Positions 50,692 to 59,580 of a DNA stretch of 64,000 nt are shown here, one piece after another. The translations under genes and the position numbers were made by a program. The stretch spans positions 47,989-111,988 of the forward strand of contig JAEYCM010000029.1 in NCBI GenBank assembly GCA_023455425.1, read 5' to 3'. Source of the stretch: Bacillota bacterium (lineage in GTDB: Bacteria > Bacillota > Clostridia > Christensenellales > CAG-138). The notes under the pieces were generated by a model, which had not been told where the DNA came from, did no database searches, and saw only the letters and a program-made list of their open reading frames with translations. How positions within the stretch are numbered: the stretch's first letter is position 1; every line of letters starts with the position of its first letter.

Positions 50692-51963
50692 TTAGCGGTC
50701 GCGGCCGGTGGCTGCTTTGTAGGCTTCATAGCCACCCGAAGCGAGCCATTCGTCGAGCACGATGTTCTGCTCGTTGAGCAGTACGAAGGAGTTGAACGCA
50801 CTGTAGCCTTCGCGGTCGCCCTTGGTGTAATCGAGCGTGCCGCCCAAGCCTTCGATCTTGACCTTGTGGGTCGCATCGCGCAGTGCCTTGCTGTCGTTGG
50901 AACCGGCGATCTTGCTGGCTTCCCACATCGCCATCATGGTGTCCCAGCCGCGGTATGCGGATTCATGGGTCGGGGTCTTTCCATAAGCCGCATAGTACTT
51001 TTCAAGCATGCTCTTCATGTAAGGGATGGTGCACTCTTCAACGGTCTTATAGGGGACGTAGGGATACACATAGATGATGTAGTTGGAGTTTTCAATGCCC
51101 GCAACCTGCTGATAAGCGGGAGAGAAGCACTCTTTGCAGGCCAGCATGCCCTTATAGCCCATGTTGCGCAGCTGCTTTACAAAGGGGCCAAAGGTATCGC
51201 CGATGAGCGACATGAAGATGATGTCGGGATCGGTCGCGAGAATCTGGGTGATCTGGCCGCTGAAGTCGGTATCGGCGGTATCGCATTCCTGACGCGTCGT
51301 CACAGGCAGGCCCTTTTCCTTGCAGGCTTCTTCAAAAGCGGTCGCAGTAGACTTGCCGGTATCGTCGGTGCCGCTGATGATCGCGACGTTCTTGAAGCCC
51401 ATATCCATGATCATGTCAACATCCAAGGGCGCGATGCGGTTGTTGTTGGCGCTGGCACGGAAGGTCCAGATCATGCTCTCATCCATCATCCAGGTGGCGG
51501 AGGTGCCCAAACCGAAATTGTAGATTTCAGCCTGGTTGAGGTACGGAATGCAGGCAGAAACTTCGTTGGAGTTTACGGACCCTACGACTGCGTCGGCCGA
51601 CTTGTTTTCAATTACCTTCTGAACGATCTTTACAGCTTCTTCCGTGCTGCCGGTGCTGTCATAATGATCGATCACAACGGTAGCGCCGTTAAATCCGCCG
51701 TTTTCATTGATGTACTTGACGGCGAGGTCGATGCCGTTCTTGGCGTTGTTGCCGGCTTCGGCGTTGTTGCCCGAAAGCTGCAGATACGTGCTGATGTGGA
51801 ATACATTGCCGTCCGCAGGGGCGGCTGCGGGCGCTTCGCTCGCGGGGGCTTGGCTTGCGGGAGCATTTGCCGCCGGGGCTTGGGGCGTGGCGGAGGGCGC
51901 TGCGCAGGCAGCAATGCTAAACAGTGACACCAGGGCAAGAAGGATCGCTAACAGTTTTTTCAT
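50692..51963 (-). CDS. LIV-type ABC transporter substrate-binding lipoprotein
   Basis: A 423-residue lipoprotein: signal peptide with lipobox SIAAC (Cys20), an Ala/Pro linker to about residue 48, and a Peripla_BP_6 domain (GIDLAVKYINENGGFNG, VVGSVNSNEVSACIPY, ISGTDDTGKSTATAFEEA). This is the LivJ class. The usual ligands are amino acids, but the operon encodes no amino-acid enzymes, only sugar and sugar-acid enzymes. The ATG at 51963 follows AAGGGGAA. Stem-loops follow its stop. Confidence 0.9.
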   Translation of the reverse strand: MKKLLAILLALVSLFSIAACAAPSATPQAPAANAPASQAPASEAPAAAPADGNVFHISTYLQLSGNNAEAGNNAKNGIDLAVKYINENGGFNGATVVIDHYDSTGSTEEAVKIVQKVIENKSADAVVGSVNSNEVSACIPYLNQAEIYNFGLGTSATWMMDESMIWTFRASANNNRIAPLDVDMIMDMGFKNVAIISGTDDTGKSTATAFEEACKEKGLPVTTRQECDTADTDFSGQITQILATDPDIIFMSLIGDTFGPFVKQLRNMGYKGMLACKECFSPAYQQVAGIENSNYIIYVYPYVPYKTVEECTIPYMKSMLEKYYAAYGKTPTHESAYRGWDTMMAMWEASKIAGSNDSKALRDATHKVKIEGLGGTLDYTKGDREGYSAFNSFVLLNEQNIVLDEWLASGGYEAYKAATGRDR

Positions 51964-52039
51964 GATTGAGTTCCCCTTTCTTCTTGTCTTTTAACAAGCC
52001 TTGCTCGTACGTTTTCACTAGACAACAACTGGTCCGACC

Positions 52040-53071
52040 TCACGGATTGGTAAGAACAATTTTGATTACTCTGCCATCCTTATTGTTCTTTAACAACTCG
52101 AACGCTTCCACCCCCTTACTCATATCCAAATAATGCGTAATAAGCGGCTCGACATCTATGGCCTTTTCCGAAAGCAGATTTACACACGAAACGAAGTCTT
52201 CGAGCGAATAGATGTAATTCCCCTTGATCGATAATTCTCTGGTCACCACGTTCTGCATGTTGATGGAAACCATTTTTGCCGCATTGCCGATCCAGACAGC
52301 ACAGCCCGCGAGCTTTAATGCATCCAAAGAAGCCTGGGCGGTAGGCGCAATTCCCACAGCCTCAACGGACAAATCGCACATGGCGCCATTGGTAAGCGTG
52401 ACGATATTCTGTTCGAAATCGCCATTTAAGGGATTTACAACCGCATCGGCACCCATACGGAGCGCCAACTGCAGCCTGAAGTCCGCCGCGTCGCTTACAA
52501 TGACATGTTTTGCGCCGCGGTATTTGAGCCAGAGCAGTGCCATCAGCCCGATGGTCCCCGCCCCCACAACAAGAATGTTTCGCGCGTTTTTGATCTGTTC
52601 CTCGGAAAATTTAAATACGCCGTTGTAGGATACCGCCGCGGGCTCGGCAAGAGATGCAACGTCCGCGCCCACGCCCTGATAGGGAATTAAGTACTGTTCT
52701 TTTACGCACACAAATTCGGTCATCGCACCATCGTAATCCATGACCCCCAGAAAGCGGGCATTGGGGCAGAGGTTCACGTTTCCTTCCTTGCAGGTAACGC
52801 ACTCCCCGCAAAAAAACTTGGGGAAAATCGCTACCTTGCAGCCCACTGGATAAGCGCTGCCTACGGGGGCCTCTTCCACCGTTCCAGCGCATTCATGCCC
52901 CATAATCATGGGTGCTATCCGCCGTCCGGTTTTGCCTAAATACCCTTCCAAGTCAGACCCGCATACGCCGCAGGCATCAATTTTGATCAGATATTCATCC
53001 GCTTTAGGCGTCGGAATCGGAATATCGCGGATTTCCATGTGGTTATCGCCAACGTAATATACCGCTTTCAA
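52040..53071 (-). CDS. Zinc-dependent medium-chain dehydrogenase (polyol/sugar type)
   Basis: A 343-residue dehydrogenase. Catalytic zinc: CGVCGSDLEGYLG and MGHECAG; structural zinc: the Cys cluster in CGECVTCKEGNVNLC; nucleotide loop VVGAGTIGLMAL. The overall sequence is nearest the sorbitol/galactitol-1-phosphate dehydrogenase type. It is the second of two MDR dehydrogenases in this operon (the other is at 61571-62587). Its substrate, a hydroxyl of the imported sugar or acid, is inferred. Confidence 0.88.
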   Translation of the reverse strand: MKAVYYVGDNHMEIRDIPIPTPKADEYLIKIDACGVCGSDLEGYLGKTGRRIAPMIMGHECAGTVEEAPVGSAYPVGCKVAIFPKFFCGECVTCKEGNVNLCPNARFLGVMDYDGAMTEFVCVKEQYLIPYQGVGADVASLAEPAAVSYNGVFKFSEEQIKNARNILVVGAGTIGLMALLWLKYRGAKHVIVSDAADFRLQLALRMGADAVVNPLNGDFEQNIVTLTNGAMCDLSVEAVGIAPTAQASLDALKLAGCAVWIGNAAKMVSINMQNVVTRELSIKGNYIYSLEDFVSCVNLLSEKAIDVEPLITHYLDMSKGVEAFELLKNNKDGRVIKIVLTNP

Positions 53072-53113
53072 CGATAAATCCCCCGATCTGTTTGTTAAAA
53101 CGAAATGCTGCTG

Positions 53114-53998
53114 CTACCTGCGGACATCGGCTTTGGAAAGGTACTCATAGTAACGCACCAGGGAGCTGTGGTCTTCTCCTTCATAACCGGTCGCTCTGAG
53201 CCACTGCATCATTTCCATGACAGCGGCGGTCAACGGCAGGGGCGCGCCTACGTCATGCCCGGTATCAAGCGCATTGGTGAGGTCTTTAATATGCAGATTG
53301 ATGCGGAAGCCCGGCTTGAAATTGCCGTCCATCATCATGGGCGCTTTCGCATCCATTACAGTGCTCCCGGCGAGCCCGCCGCGGATCGCTTTATAAATGG
53401 CCTCCGGTTCCACGCCAGCTTTTTTGCCCAATACCAGCGCCTCGCCCACCGCGGCAATATTGGCAGCCACAATAATCTGGTTGGCCAGTTTGGTGGTGTT
53501 GCCGGCGCCAATGCCTCCGCACAACGTTACCGATGCGCCCATTACAGCAAGAATGTCCTTTACCTGCTCAAACAGCTCCTGCTTGCCGCCGACCATGATG
53601 GCAAGCGTGCCGTCGATGGCTTTGGGCTCTCCGCCGGATACGGGCGCATCCAGCATAAAGCAGCCCTTCTTTTCCACTTTGGCGCAAATTTCTTTTGAAG
53701 CAATAGGATTGATGGAGCTCATATCCACCAGAATAGTTCCGGACTTAGCGCCATCCAGCACGCCGTTTTCACCAAGCACCGCGGCTTTTACGTGAGGGGA
53801 ATTGGGCAGCATGGTAATCACAATATCGCTGTCCTTCGCTACATCCGCATTGTTCTCACCGCGCTTTGCTCCGGCTGCGACAACCTCGTCCACAGCCGCG
53901 GCCATAATGTCGTAAACCTTCAGATCATAACCCGCTTTGATCAGGTTTTTGGCCATGGGCTTTCCCATAATGCCCAATCCGATAAATCCAACTCGCAT
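53114..53998 (-). CDS. 3-hydroxyisobutyrate-dehydrogenase-family reductase, GarR-like
   Basis: A 294-residue beta-hydroxyacid dehydrogenase. GFIGLGIMGKPMAKNLIKAG is the nucleotide loop, MLDAPVSGGEPKAIDGTLAI the substrate loop, and GAGNTTKLANQI holds the catalytic Lys. The family includes tartronate-semialdehyde reductase, L-threonate dehydrogenase and 3-hydroxyisobutyrate dehydrogenase; no gene in the neighbourhood suggests valine metabolism, so a C3 or C4 sugar acid is the likely substrate. Its first 58 bases overlap the regulator gene at 53941-54738. Confidence 0.88.
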   Translation of the reverse strand: MRVGFIGLGIMGKPMAKNLIKAGYDLKVYDIMAAAVDEVVAAGAKRGENNADVAKDSDIVITMLPNSPHVKAAVLGENGVLDGAKSGTILVDMSSINPIASKEICAKVEKKGCFMLDAPVSGGEPKAIDGTLAIMVGGKQELFEQVKDILAVMGASVTLCGGIGAGNTTKLANQIIVAANIAAVGEALVLGKKAGVEPEAIYKAIRGGLAGSTVMDAKAPMMMDGNFKPGFRINLHIKDLTNALDTGHDVGAPLPLTAAVMEMMQWLRATGYEGEDHSSLVRYYEYLSKADVRR

Positions 53999-54738
53999 AA
54001 TTGTCTTTTCCTCCTGTCGTTACGGTTTGTTTCAGCGCCATCCTGGCTGATGTAATCTTCAATCGCGACTTTGTTTCGTTCCAGATGCACCCGCATGGCA
54101 TCGTACGCTCCTTTTGCGTCCCTTCTTCCGATGGCTTGGGCGATGTTCTCATGATGCAAGATCACATCATGGAGGATCCGGTCTCCTAGCACTGTTGTAA
54201 AAAGTCGTATTCCTTTCACAATCTCCGGGAAAATCACGTTCAAAATATCGTTGCCTGTGCTTTCAGCAATCTTGCAATGGAATGCGACGTCCGGCTCAAG
54301 ATGATTGACGCCTCTTCTGATGCAATCAGCAACCTGCCCCGAAAAACGGTGCATTTCTTCCACGTCTTTCTCACTGGCACGCAGGGCGCTAAGCGCGGCG
54401 ATTCTCGGTTCCATGATAAAACGCAGTTCCCAAAGATCCGTCAATGCCCTGTGCCGGTCATACTTGAACTGCAGGCCTAAAGGGTCCTCGGATACGCCCG
54501 GAAAATTGGCAATATAGGTTCCGCTTCCCTGCCGGATAATAACAATCCCCCGGGAATGGAGCGAGCGCATGGTTTCCCTGATGGTACTGCGGCTTACATT
54601 CAACTGCTCCATCAGCTTCGTTTCATTGGGAAGCCGGTCGCCTTTTTGCATCTGATTTTCCTGAATATATTTAATGATTTCTTCAGCGGCTTTTTCGGAG
54701 AGGGGTATGTTGTCGGACTTAACAAGAGACAGTTTCAT
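53941..54738 (-). CDS. GntR-family (FadR-type) transcriptional regulator
   Basis: A 265-residue regulator. The N-terminal winged helix (AAEEIIKYIQENQMQKGDRL, SRSTIRETMRSLHSRGIVII, GSGTYIA) is GntR; the all-helical C-terminal FCD domain has ELRFIMEPRIAA, FHCKIAES and the His-rich metal site ILHHENIAQAI. FCD regulators respond to sugar acids and other carboxylates. The ATG at 54738 is preferred to GTG 54747. It overlaps the GarR-like gene by 58 bases, so its last residues may not matter. It sits inside the operon it probably controls. Confidence 0.9.
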   Translation of the reverse strand: MKLSLVKSDNIPLSEKAAEEIIKYIQENQMQKGDRLPNETKLMEQLNVSRSTIRETMRSLHSRGIVIIRQGSGTYIANFPGVSEDPLGLQFKYDRHRALTDLWELRFIMEPRIAALSALRASEKDVEEMHRFSGQVADCIRRGVNHLEPDVAFHCKIAESTGNDILNVIFPEIVKGIRLFTTVLGDRILHDVILHHENIAQAIGRRDAKGAYDAMRVHLERNKVAIEDYISQDGAETNRNDRRKRQLCELDLSDWALWESPWPKT

Positions 54739-54779
54739 ATGCTTCACTCTTTCAGCTTGAAAAGACGTATTGCGGCTGT

Positions 54780-55712
54780 TTAATCCTGCAATACTCTCCT
54801 GACTTTTTCTGCGACATCTTCCGGCATCAGATGGTAATACTCCAGCAGCAGCGTGTAATTTTCCGCAGACCGTCCAAAAGAATCATTGATCCCAAGCAAG
54901 CGAACGGGAAGCCTGCTCGACGAAAGCGCTTCGCATACCGCCGACCCCAGACCGCCATGAACGTTATGTTCTTCCGCCGTAACAACACCTTTTACGCCTT
55001 CGCAATAGCGCCAGAGCGCTTCCACATCCAACGGCTTGATAGTGCTCACATTGACTACCCGCACCGAGATGCCTTCCGTTTCAAGAAGCTCTGCCGCTTT
55101 TACCGCCTGGGAGACCATGACACCGGAGGCGAACACTACCACGTCCTTGCCGTCGCGGATCTGATTCATCTTGCCAATGCGGTATTCCTGATGGGGATCT
55201 GTATAGACCGGCAGATCGTTGCGGTTAATGCGGATATAGCATGGGCCCTTCTCTTCGCACATTGCTTTCATCATCTGGGCAGTTTCCACCGCGTCAACAG
55301 GAGAAAGCACTGTCATATGCGGCAAAACGCGCATCAGAGCGATATCGTCTACGGACTGGTGCGTCTTGCCATCGCCATAGTCCGAAAGACCTGCAGAGGA
55401 ACCGCAAACCTTGACGTTCAGATTCGGAATGCAAATGGAAGAGCGAATCTGGTCGTATGCGCGGCCGGAAGTAAATACCGCAAACGAATTGATAAAAGCT
55501 GTCTTTCCGGTCAGCGCGAGCCCTGCCGCGACAGACGCCATATTCTGCTCCGCAATACCCATCTGGAAATAGCGTTTCGGATATTGATCTCCAAACAAAT
55601 TGGTCATGGTGGATTTACCAAGATCCGCTTCCAGCACAACAATGTTCGGATCGGCAGCCCCAAGCCGCACCAAAGACTCGCCATAAGCTGTTCTGCAATT
55701 CTTCATCTCCAT
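54780..55712 (-). CDS. Transketolase, C-terminal subunit
   Basis: A 310-residue protein forming the pyrimidine-binding and C-terminal domains of a split transketolase. Markers are VVLEADLGKST, FFQMGIAEQNMASVAAGL with the cofactor Glu (GIAEQNM), GLSDYGDGKTHQSVDDIALM and VVTAEEHNVHGGLGSAV. It works with the N-terminal subunit encoded four bases upstream to move two-carbon units between sugar phosphates. The general transketolase is probably elsewhere; this pair is operon-specific. Confidence 0.92.
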   Translation of the reverse strand: MEMKNCRTAYGESLVRLGAADPNIVVLEADLGKSTMTNLFGDQYPKRYFQMGIAEQNMASVAAGLALTGKTAFINSFAVFTSGRAYDQIRSSICIPNLNVKVCGSSAGLSDYGDGKTHQSVDDIALMRVLPHMTVLSPVDAVETAQMMKAMCEEKGPCYIRINRNDLPVYTDPHQEYRIGKMNQIRDGKDVVVFASGVMVSQAVKAAELLETEGISVRVVNVSTIKPLDVEALWRYCEGVKGVVTAEEHNVHGGLGSAVCEALSSSRLPVRLLGINDSFGRSAENYTLLLEYYHLMPEDVAEKVRRVLQD

Positions 55713-55715
55713 GGG

Positions 55716-56555
55716 TCAAACCTCCATTCTCATCCGCTTGATGGCAGCAAGCGCCTGTTCATACTCGCCCTCACTCATTGAAGCGTTATGATACTTCGCA
55801 AGACCTTCTGCAAAGGGAAGCCCTTTGCCCTTAACGGTTCGCGCCAATATCACGGTAGGCCGCCCCTTCACCTGTGCCGCCTCATCAAGCGCCGCAAGAA
55901 TTTGCTCCATATCGTGTCCGTCTATCTCGATCGCGCGCCAGCCAAACGCGGTCCATTTTTCTTTTAAGTCATGTATGGGGAGAACCCGTTCGGTGGCATC
56001 CGTCGCCTGGATGCCATTGTAGTCTACGATTGCGCAAAGGTTATCCGCTTTGTAAGCATAAGCAGCCATAACCGCTTCCCATATCTGGCCTTCGGAAAGT
56101 TCGCCGTCACCCAGAATAGTAAAGACTCTGGATGTGCTTCCATCCAGCTTCAGCCCCATCGCCATGCCCAAAGAGACCGAGAGTCCCTGACCCAAAGAGC
56201 CTGTTACCGCCTCAATCCCCGGCGTCATTTCCATGTCCGGATGTCCCTGCAAAAGGCCGTTCATGGTTTTGACCTTTGCAAGCTCGCTGCGGTCAACATA
56301 CCCGAGTTCCGCAAAACAGGCGTATTGTGCCAGCACCGCATGACCTTTGCTAAAAATGCAGCGGTCGCGCCTGGGATCCTTTGGATCGTCATACACGTTC
56401 ATGTGCTTAAAGTACAAACCCGCGGTAACATCCGCCACAGAACAGCTTCCACCCAGATGTCCTACCTTGCCGGCAGGTATCATCTCAATAATATCTGCGC
56501 GAATATCGACGGCCCTTTTTCGGGCTTCCTGCAGATCGCTTTGTGAGTAACCCAT
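55716..56555 (-). CDS. Transketolase, N-terminal subunit
   Basis: A 279-residue thiamine-diphosphate-binding subunit. VGHLGGSCSVADV, KGHAVLAQYACFAELG, GSLGQGLSVSLGMAMG and the cofactor motif ILGDGELSEGQIWEAV are intact. The split organisation is common in Firmicutes and archaea. GGAAAG precedes the ATG at 56555 at an unusually long distance. A 245-base gap with its own promoter candidate separates it from the LarA-like gene upstream. Confidence 0.92.
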   Translation of the reverse strand: MGYSQSDLQEARKRAVDIRADIIEMIPAGKVGHLGGSCSVADVTAGLYFKHMNVYDDPKDPRRDRCIFSKGHAVLAQYACFAELGYVDRSELAKVKTMNGLLQGHPDMEMTPGIEAVTGSLGQGLSVSLGMAMGLKLDGSTSRVFTILGDGELSEGQIWEAVMAAYAYKADNLCAIVDYNGIQATDATERVLPIHDLKEKWTAFGWRAIEIDGHDMEQILAALDEAAQVKGRPTVILARTVKGKGLPFAEGLAKYHNASMSEGEYEQALAAIKRMRMEV

Positions 56556-56683
56556 CTAACTCGCCACGCTTTCCTATTTTTTATTTTTGCTAAGCAAACT
56601 TTTAAACCCAATGTTTCGTTTTCGGAGGGACCGTAGGGTTGAATTTAGTCCAGATATAAGCGCGAATAAGAGATGCCTTGTTT

Positions 56684-56713
56684 GTTATAACTCGATTATT
56701 GTTTTTTTCACAA
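56684..56713 (-). promoter_or_regulatory. Candidate internal promoter before the transketolase genes
   Basis: On the minus strand TTGTGA (56708-56713), 18-base spacer, TATAAC (56684-56689). It divides the long catabolic cluster, so the downstream half (transketolase to glycerate kinase) may be transcribed separately. Confidence 0.5.
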
Positions 56714-56800
56714 AATCATTAGTCGTCATACCTTTTATGACAAAACAGCGGCTTAACGTATTTATAAAAAATGGTTCTACAAAATGACCGTTTCGTTGTA

Positions 56801-58078
56801 CTATTCCGCCTGAAATCTTCCCCTGTCAATCCAAAGACCCAGCGCTGGATTCGGGATATAGTAGATTTCTTCGCCATCAGACATGGTATTCCAGCCATAT
56901 GTCAGCTTTTTAGGATCATATCGTGTTATCACTTCATCATAATCCGCCGCATGATATCCCACGCCTTCCACTTCTTCCTTCGTAATGGCCTTCACAGCAT
57001 AGGTAATGGAAAAGCGTCCGTCGGCAGAGCCTTGAATCAGATGCGCCGCCGCACTCATGTTCTCTTGCAGATCGCTGTTCTTTTTGAACGCTTCGAGCGT
57101 ACGCAACCTGCCTTTATATCCATACTTGCGTACAAGCGCATCTACTTCCAGATCCTCCCCAAAGCGTACGATCCCCGGAGCGAGTACAATCAGCTCACCG
57201 CCGTCGGCAATCGCCATACGGGTTCTGTAAACAGATTTGTTGCCAAGCCATGTTGTTTTAAATTCGTCATCCGGCAGGGAAACCACGCATTTTTTTAAGG
57301 GCTTTTCAACAAACACAATGTTCTTTTCCTGCGACAGCGCGATTGCTTCCTCCAGCGCCCTGCGTTCATTGCCGATAAACAGGCCATGCGTCACAATTTC
57401 ATCCTGCGGCGCGGTCGTAACGGTCAGCACAAACAGAACCGGGCGCTTATTGAGAAGATGCTTCAGGCAGTAATCAAAAATTTTGCGTATCGGGGAATGG
57501 TCTTTGCCCATCAACCGTTCAATGCCAAATACGGCGCTGACCATATGGGATTTACTAATGATATCGCTGCCGCCAACGCCGACAAAAATATTTTTGCTCT
57601 CATTGGACATGCCGATTACTTCATGCGGCACCACCTGACCGGGCGACAAGATAAGATCGTAGCTTTCATCCATTACAATCCGGTTAATATCGCATTGGAT
57701 TTCTTCCTGCCAAAGGCCGTCCGTAATCTCATCGAGATAGTCTTTGGGCACTTCGCCAATCCGTACAACGTCCGTACGCCAGTTGTGTATGAGCATTTCC
57801 TCATACGGAATACCGGGAAACATTTTCTCCCACTGCGTGCGGGAGACCGGCTCATGCGTACCCAAGGAAGGCATGATATCCACCTGGCAGCCGCGCGCCT
57901 TCAAAATACGGCGGTATTCGCATGTAATATAGCCGGCTTTGGAGTGGTAGCGGGTAAAATCCGGCGGAAGAATCAGCACTTTTTTTATTGTGAGCCCCTC
58001 CAGCGACTGCTCCAGCAGTGCTGTAATCTCTGCATCGGTCAGTCCATTTTCCGTTTGTGCTCGCTTTTCTATATACAT
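56801..58078 (-). CDS. LarA-family nickel-pincer racemase/epimerase homologue
   Basis: A 425-residue protein of the LarA (DUF2088) family, which uses a nickel-pincer nucleotide for hydride-transfer racemisation or epimerisation of alpha-hydroxyacids. His75 (SLGTHEP), His152, Lys162 (VVPHEVIGMSNESKNIF) and His178 (ISKSHMV) correspond to the catalytic histidines, the pincer-anchoring Lys and the Ni-ligand His; the spacings His152-Lys162 (10) and His152-His178 (26) equal those of LarA His174-Lys184-His200. Sugar-acid substrates fit the operon, as known LarA homologues epimerise hydroxyacids including gluconate. The cofactor genes larB, larC and larE are not in the window. Confidence 0.82.
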   Translation of the reverse strand: MYIEKRAQTENGLTDAEITALLEQSLEGLTIKKVLILPPDFTRYHSKAGYITCEYRRILKARGCQVDIMPSLGTHEPVSRTQWEKMFPGIPYEEMLIHNWRTDVVRIGEVPKDYLDEITDGLWQEEIQCDINRIVMDESYDLILSPGQVVPHEVIGMSNESKNIFVGVGGSDIISKSHMVSAVFGIERLMGKDHSPIRKIFDYCLKHLLNKRPVLFVLTVTTAPQDEIVTHGLFIGNERRALEEAIALSQEKNIVFVEKPLKKCVVSLPDDEFKTTWLGNKSVYRTRMAIADGGELIVLAPGIVRFGEDLEVDALVRKYGYKGRLRTLEAFKKNSDLQENMSAAAHLIQGSADGRFSITYAVKAITKEEVEGVGYHAADYDEVITRYDPKKLTYGWNTMSDGEEIYYIPNPALGLWIDRGRFQAE

Positions 58079-58095
58079 TGGCGCTCCACCCTTGT

Positions 58096-59547
58096 TTAAG
58101 CGTTATAGGTGCTTGCTGCGGTGCTCCCGCTGTGCCCGGTCCAATTGGTGTGGAAAAATACCCCGCGCGGCTGGTCGATCCGCTCATACGTGTGCGCGCC
58201 GAAATAATCTCTTTGGGCCTGCAGCAGGTTTGCGGGCAACCGCTCGCAGGTATAGCCGTCAAAGTACGAGAGTGCGGCGCTCATCGCCGGGACCGGCACG
58301 CCGGAAGACACCGCCGCCGCCACAACGTCGCGCCAGGCTTCCTCGCAGCTTTCGATGGTCTGCCGGAAGAAGGGGTCAATCAGCAGGTTGGAAAGCGCCG
58401 GGTCATGGTCGAACGCCTCCTTAATTTTGCCAAGAAACACACTGCGGATGATGCAGCCGCCGCGCCACATGAGCGCGATGCCGCCGTAGTTCAGGTTCCA
58501 TCCGTAGTCCGCAGCAGCCGCACGCATGAGCGCATATCCCTGCGCATAGGAGATGATCTTTGAAGCATAGAGCGCCTTGCGCATCTTTTCTAAAAATTCC
58601 GCCTTATCCTGGGTATAGGGCCGGATGGTACGCTTATAGATCCCCGCGGTACGAACCCGTTCTTCTTTGATCGCGGAAAGGCAGCGCGCGAACACCGCTT
58701 CACTGATTAGGGTAAGGGGAGAACCCGCGTCGAGCGCGGCGATCGAGGTCCACTTGCCCGTCCCTTTCTGCCCTGCCGTATCGAGTATACTATCCACAAC
58801 AGGCGTGCCGTCTTCACTCTGAAAGGCCAGGATATCGCGCGTGATTTCAATCAGGTAACTGTCGAGCTCCGTCTCGTTCCAGCGGGCAAATACCTCATGC
58901 ATTTCGCCTGCCTGCATGTGAAGCATATCCCGCATGAGGTGATATGCTTCACAGATAAGCTGCATATCTCCATACTCAATGCCGTTGTGCACCATTTTTA
59001 CAAAATGGCCCGCGCCGTTTTCGCCCACCCAATCGCAGCAGGGGGAGCCGTCCTCCACCTTTGCGCAAATCGCCTGCAGGATCGGCTTTACCGCAGGCCA
59101 GGCCGCAGCGGAACCGCCCGGCATAATGGACGGGCCCTTGAGCGCGCCCTCCTCGCCGCCGGAAACACCGGTGCCAATGTAAAGAAGCCCGCGCTGTTCT
59201 ACATACTTCGTCCTGCGCGTGGTATCCGGGAAATGCGAATTTCCGCCGTCTATGATGATATCACCCGGTTCAAGGACAGAAAGCAGCGCTTCGATGGTAT
59301 CGTCCACTGCCGCGCCCGCTCTGACCATGATCATCACCTTGCGCGGCCTTTTCAGGCTGCCTGCCAGCTCGTTTAGGCTGTAGGCGCCGATGATGTTCTT
59401 TCCTTTGGCCCTTCCCGCAATAAAGTCCTGTACGCGCTGTGCGGTACGGTTATAGACCGCAACGGTAAAGCCCTTGCTTTCCATGTTCATGACAAGGTTC
59501 TCACCCATGACAGCCAGACCAATCAAGCCAATATCCGCTTTCATCAT
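58096..59547 (-). CDS. gnd: 6-phosphogluconate dehydrogenase, decarboxylating
   Basis: A full-length 483-residue enzyme converting 6-phosphogluconate to ribulose-5-phosphate and CO2. GLIGLAVMGENLVMNMESKG is the nucleotide loop, IIDGGNSHFPDTTRR and GVSGGEEGALKGPSIMPGG bind the substrate, HFVKMVHNGIEYGDMQ holds the catalytic Lys and the C-terminal LLQAQRDYFGAHTYER is typical. In this operon it would oxidise a 6-phosphogluconate formed from the imported acid after kinase and epimerase steps, linking to the transketolase and transaldolase genes. Confidence 0.95.
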   Translation of the reverse strand: MMKADIGLIGLAVMGENLVMNMESKGFTVAVYNRTAQRVQDFIAGRAKGKNIIGAYSLNELAGSLKRPRKVMIMVRAGAAVDDTIEALLSVLEPGDIIIDGGNSHFPDTTRRTKYVEQRGLLYIGTGVSGGEEGALKGPSIMPGGSAAAWPAVKPILQAICAKVEDGSPCCDWVGENGAGHFVKMVHNGIEYGDMQLICEAYHLMRDMLHMQAGEMHEVFARWNETELDSYLIEITRDILAFQSEDGTPVVDSILDTAGQKGTGKWTSIAALDAGSPLTLISEAVFARCLSAIKEERVRTAGIYKRTIRPYTQDKAEFLEKMRKALYASKIISYAQGYALMRAAAADYGWNLNYGGIALMWRGGCIIRSVFLGKIKEAFDHDPALSNLLIDPFFRQTIESCEEAWRDVVAAAVSSGVPVPAMSAALSYFDGYTCERLPANLLQAQRDYFGAHTYERIDQPRGVFFHTNWTGHSGSTAASTYNA

Positions 59548-59580
59548 ATATGACCCTTCCTAAGCACGGTTCCGTATCGC

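Noticed and set aside
50641..51927. 428-codon open frame on the plus strand
   Set aside because: Antisense shadow of the LIV binding-protein gene, caused by high GC at third codon positions.
54831..55781. 316-codon plus-strand open frame
   Set aside because: Antisense to the split transketolase genes; no ribosome site or homology visible.
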